Source: Armatimonadota bacterium (lineage in GTDB: Bacteria > Armatimonadota > UBA5829 > DTJY01). From it: a stretch of 64,000 nucleotides of DNA. The position numbers were made by a program, and so were the translations under genes. The stretch lies in NCBI GenBank assembly GCA_023511795.1, contig JAIMAU010000005.1:116652-180651 (forward strand), written 5' to 3'. Every line of letters begins with the position of its first letter. Within the stretch, counting starts at the first letter, position 1. Below the pieces are notes generated by a model, which was given only the letters and a program-made list of their open reading frames with translations, did no database searches and had not been told where the DNA came from. This document shows positions 62,266 through 64,000 of the stretch, piece by piece.

Positions 62266-63432
62266 TTATTTTGCAAGTGATAGCGCTCTTTCAAGTATTG
62301 GGTATAGTTGTTCCCAATCAAAGGTCTGTTTCCCGTAATCGAAAGACTCCTGTGCAAGCTTTTGCCCTAACTCAGGCGACCGCAGCAACTCCACGCATTT
62401 TTCAGCAAGCACTTCAGGTGTGTCTCCAATAAGAAGATGGACGCCGTCTTTAGCGCCAAGACCTTCACAACCAATTGAAGTTGAAACAACCGGCAGTCCC
62501 TTTGCCCATGCTTCGAGTATCTTGATTCTAGTGCCGCCAGCAATCCGCAAAGGAACAACGAGAAACGCTGACTTTTGGATGAACGGCTCGAGGTTCTCTA
62601 CAAAACCATGCATTGTAACGCCTTGCACCTTGCTTAGTCTAGCTAGCTCAGCTGGATAGCTTCCGACAATATCCAATCGAGTATCGGCATCCATTTTTAT
62701 AATCTTAGGCCAGACAGAATCGCAAAACCAAGCAATGCCATCGGCACACGGACCATAGGTCATACACCCGAAGAAGAGTATACGCTTCTCTTGGCGGTAG
62801 CGAATATTCGGAGATTTAAAATCAAATCCATTTGGCAAGACAATAACCGAGGATTTTACCTTCCCATCGAGAACAGATAAATCATTAGGGTTAGACACCA
62901 ACACAACATTTGCGCGTCTGAGCATCGCCCATTCATCTCTTGCAAAAGGTATAGTGTCCAAGGTTATCACAAATCGCATTAAAAGCTGGCTATGCCGAGC
63001 TAACTGAGAATACTTGCGGGACTCGAAATCATCCATATCATAGACGCACGGAATATCATCAACACAACCGGCCATCCACAGCGGCGTCGCCTGGTAATAC
63101 CAGGTAACATCAGGCCGCACTTCGTCTATAAGATTGAGCATTGATTCCCTGAAAACGTCCTTATGTGCAGGATGCATCACCATTCGATATCTCGTCCACA
63201 GTCTGCTCAGGAGGGACCGACTGAAGGTTGTCGCTTTACGATTAAGCATTCGCAAGCGACATTTGGGCCATTGGTCAGACTCAGGCTCTTCGCCTTCGGC
63301 TGGGTTATCAGTCACAAGGGCAATGGTAACATCGTGGTTACGTGCAAGACCTTTGATTACGTGGTAGCTTCTTATTCTCGAACCGACAGTCAGAGGCCAC
63401 GGACGCTGAGTTACGACGTACAGTATTTTCAT
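62266..63432 (-). CDS. Glycosyltransferase of the TIGR03087/EpsH-associated sugar transferase type
   Basis: The 388-residue GT-B protein begins KILYVVTQRPWPLTVGSRIRSYHVIKGL and carries VLPNGFDF near 200, ILFFGCMTYGPCADGIAWF near 217 and PLRIAGGTRIKILEAWAKGLPVVSTSIGCEGL near 293, the same blueprint as the enzyme at 53343. It is on the opposite strand from the main exopolysaccharide genes and converges with the Wza-like gene. Its ATG overlaps the stop of the upstream glycosyltransferase (ATGA), so a second leftward transcript enters from beyond the right edge. Confidence 0.88.
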   Translation of the reverse strand: MKILYVVTQRPWPLTVGSRIRSYHVIKGLARNHDVTIALVTDNPAEGEEPESDQWPKCRLRMLNRKATTFSRSLLSRLWTRYRMVMHPAHKDVFRESMLNLIDEVRPDVTWYYQATPLWMAGCVDDIPCVYDMDDFESRKYSQLARHSQLLMRFVITLDTIPFARDEWAMLRRANVVLVSNPNDLSVLDGKVKSSVIVLPNGFDFKSPNIRYRQEKRILFFGCMTYGPCADGIAWFCDSVWPKIIKMDADTRLDIVGSYPAELARLSKVQGVTMHGFVENLEPFIQKSAFLVVPLRIAGGTRIKILEAWAKGLPVVSTSIGCEGLGAKDGVHLLIGDTPEVLAEKCVELLRSPELGQKLAQESFDYGKQTFDWEQLYPILERALSLAK

Positions 63433-64000
63433 TGCCGTGCATTTACGTCCTTTGTCAAACTTGCAAGTAGGCTCTCACCGGATGCAAACTCCAGCCTGAG
63501 ATGCTCCATCAATCCAACTATTGCTAACCACCTCGAGAACATTGCTGACCAGCGGAAAGTCAAACCTAACCAAAGCCATTCTGCAAAGTGCTTAATAATA
63601 TTCTTTCCGACCCAGCAATTACGTCTCAGCAATCTCCAGAATGGCTCAGAATTTCGAGAATATTCCTGAGGATTCCAAAGGCGAATACTTGAGCGGTATA
63701 TTTTTGCCCAATTTACATAATACTTCTTGCTTGCACGGTTGCCGTGGACCCTATGGTACAACAAAGCTTTCGGAAGATATACAACTGTGTGGCCTTCTTT
63801 TTGAAGCCTTTGAACTAGTACCGTTTCTTCGCCGCAAACGATTGAATCCCCATTTCTGCCCATCTCAGTTGGAAAACCTGGAGTTTTGCTTAGGACTTCT
63901 GTGCGAAAAGCCATGTTGCATCCAAATGGGCATAGCGACATCGGTCCTTCGGGGAGGTCTGGTTCAAAATGTGAAATCATCACACGAATTGTGTAGGGCC
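63429..64000 (-). CDS. Glycosyltransferase family 2, C-terminal part (5' end beyond the window)
   Basis: The frame is open to the right edge (codons read P-Y-T-I-R-V before MISHFEPDLPEG), so the ATG/GTG near 63980 is probably internal. The visible ~190 residues have the late GT2 features: CPFGCNMAFRTEVLSKTPGFPTEMG and the acidic GEETVLVQRLQKEGHTVVYLPKALLYHRVH, where ED/EE and the final His help catalysis. Membrane helices follow near the C-terminus. The catalytic N-terminal half is outside the window. The stop overlaps the next gene start by four bases. Confidence 0.82.
   Translation of the reverse strand, partial: PYTIRVMISHFEPDLPEGPMSLCPFGCNMAFRTEVLSKTPGFPTEMGRNGDSIVCGEETVLVQRLQKEGHTVVYLPKALLYHRVHGNRASKKYYVNWAKIYRSSIRLWNPQEYSRNSEPFWRLLRRNCWVGKNIIKHFAEWLWLGLTFRWSAMFSRWLAIVGLMEHLRLEFASGESLLASLTKDVNARQ

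Overview
The window looks like part of the chromosome of an anaerobic bacterium with a Wood-Ljungdahl (reductive acetyl-CoA) pathway. The very long secreted multidomain proteins, one ending in an OB-like tail of a kind I associate with Armatimonadota, make that phylum a plausible but unproven guess. No rRNA, tRNA, insertion sequence or CRISPR array is visible.

Layout. (1) 1-9.65 kb, minus strand: a tightly packed operon, read right to left. It encodes a molybdopterin-oxidoreductase-like Fe-S protein, two subunits of sulfhydrogenase/sulfite-reductase type (Fe-S beta and FAD/NAD(P) gamma), a hydrogenase maturation protease, and a group 4 (Hyc/Hyf/complex-I-like) [NiFe] hydrogenase with ion-pumping membrane subunits. 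The operon runs off the left edge. (2) 10.2-25.7 kb: an aminoglycoside-acetyltransferase-like gene on the plus strand. Then two minus-strand Wood-Ljungdahl blocks: cooS-acsB-acsC-RACo-cooC-acsD-acsE-DUF3786 (carbonyl branch and corrinoid protein) and metF-metV-fhs (methyl branch). (3) 25.8-45.8 kb: mixed genes. These are rlmB, an M14 carboxypeptidase, a GlcD-type flavoprotein, a Spy-like protein, a family B DNA polymerase, an MrfA-type helicase, a GH99-like enzyme, a giant amidase, a frameshifted Gfo/Idh dehydrogenase with a sugar isomerase, leuB and an MTAP-family phosphorylase. (4) 46.2-64 kb: an exopolysaccharide locus with a Wzc-like chain-length regulator, an O-antigen ligase/polymerase, five glycosyltransferases, a secreted GHL15-like protein, a membrane protein and a Wza-like export protein, followed by two opposed glycosyltransferases. 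The last of these runs off the right edge.

How the genes fit together. The methyl branch (Fhs, MetF/MetV) would deliver methyl groups through AcsE to the AcsC/AcsD corrinoid protein, which RACo reactivates. AcsB keeps every A-cluster ligand and should assemble acetyl-CoA. The hydrogenase complex would exchange electrons between NAD(P)H and H2 (or ferredoxin) while moving ions.

The most striking observation is that two proteins normally expected to reduce CO2 have lost active-site residues while keeping their electron-transfer clusters. By alignment from memory, CooS lacks both protein ligands of the unique iron of the C-cluster (His to Asp, Cys to Ser), the catalytic Lys, and most of the His proton relay. 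The formate-dehydrogenase-like protein has Tyr-Asp where Sec/Cys-His should be. The Wzc-like protein has also lost its P-loop lysine. These are the points most worth checking.
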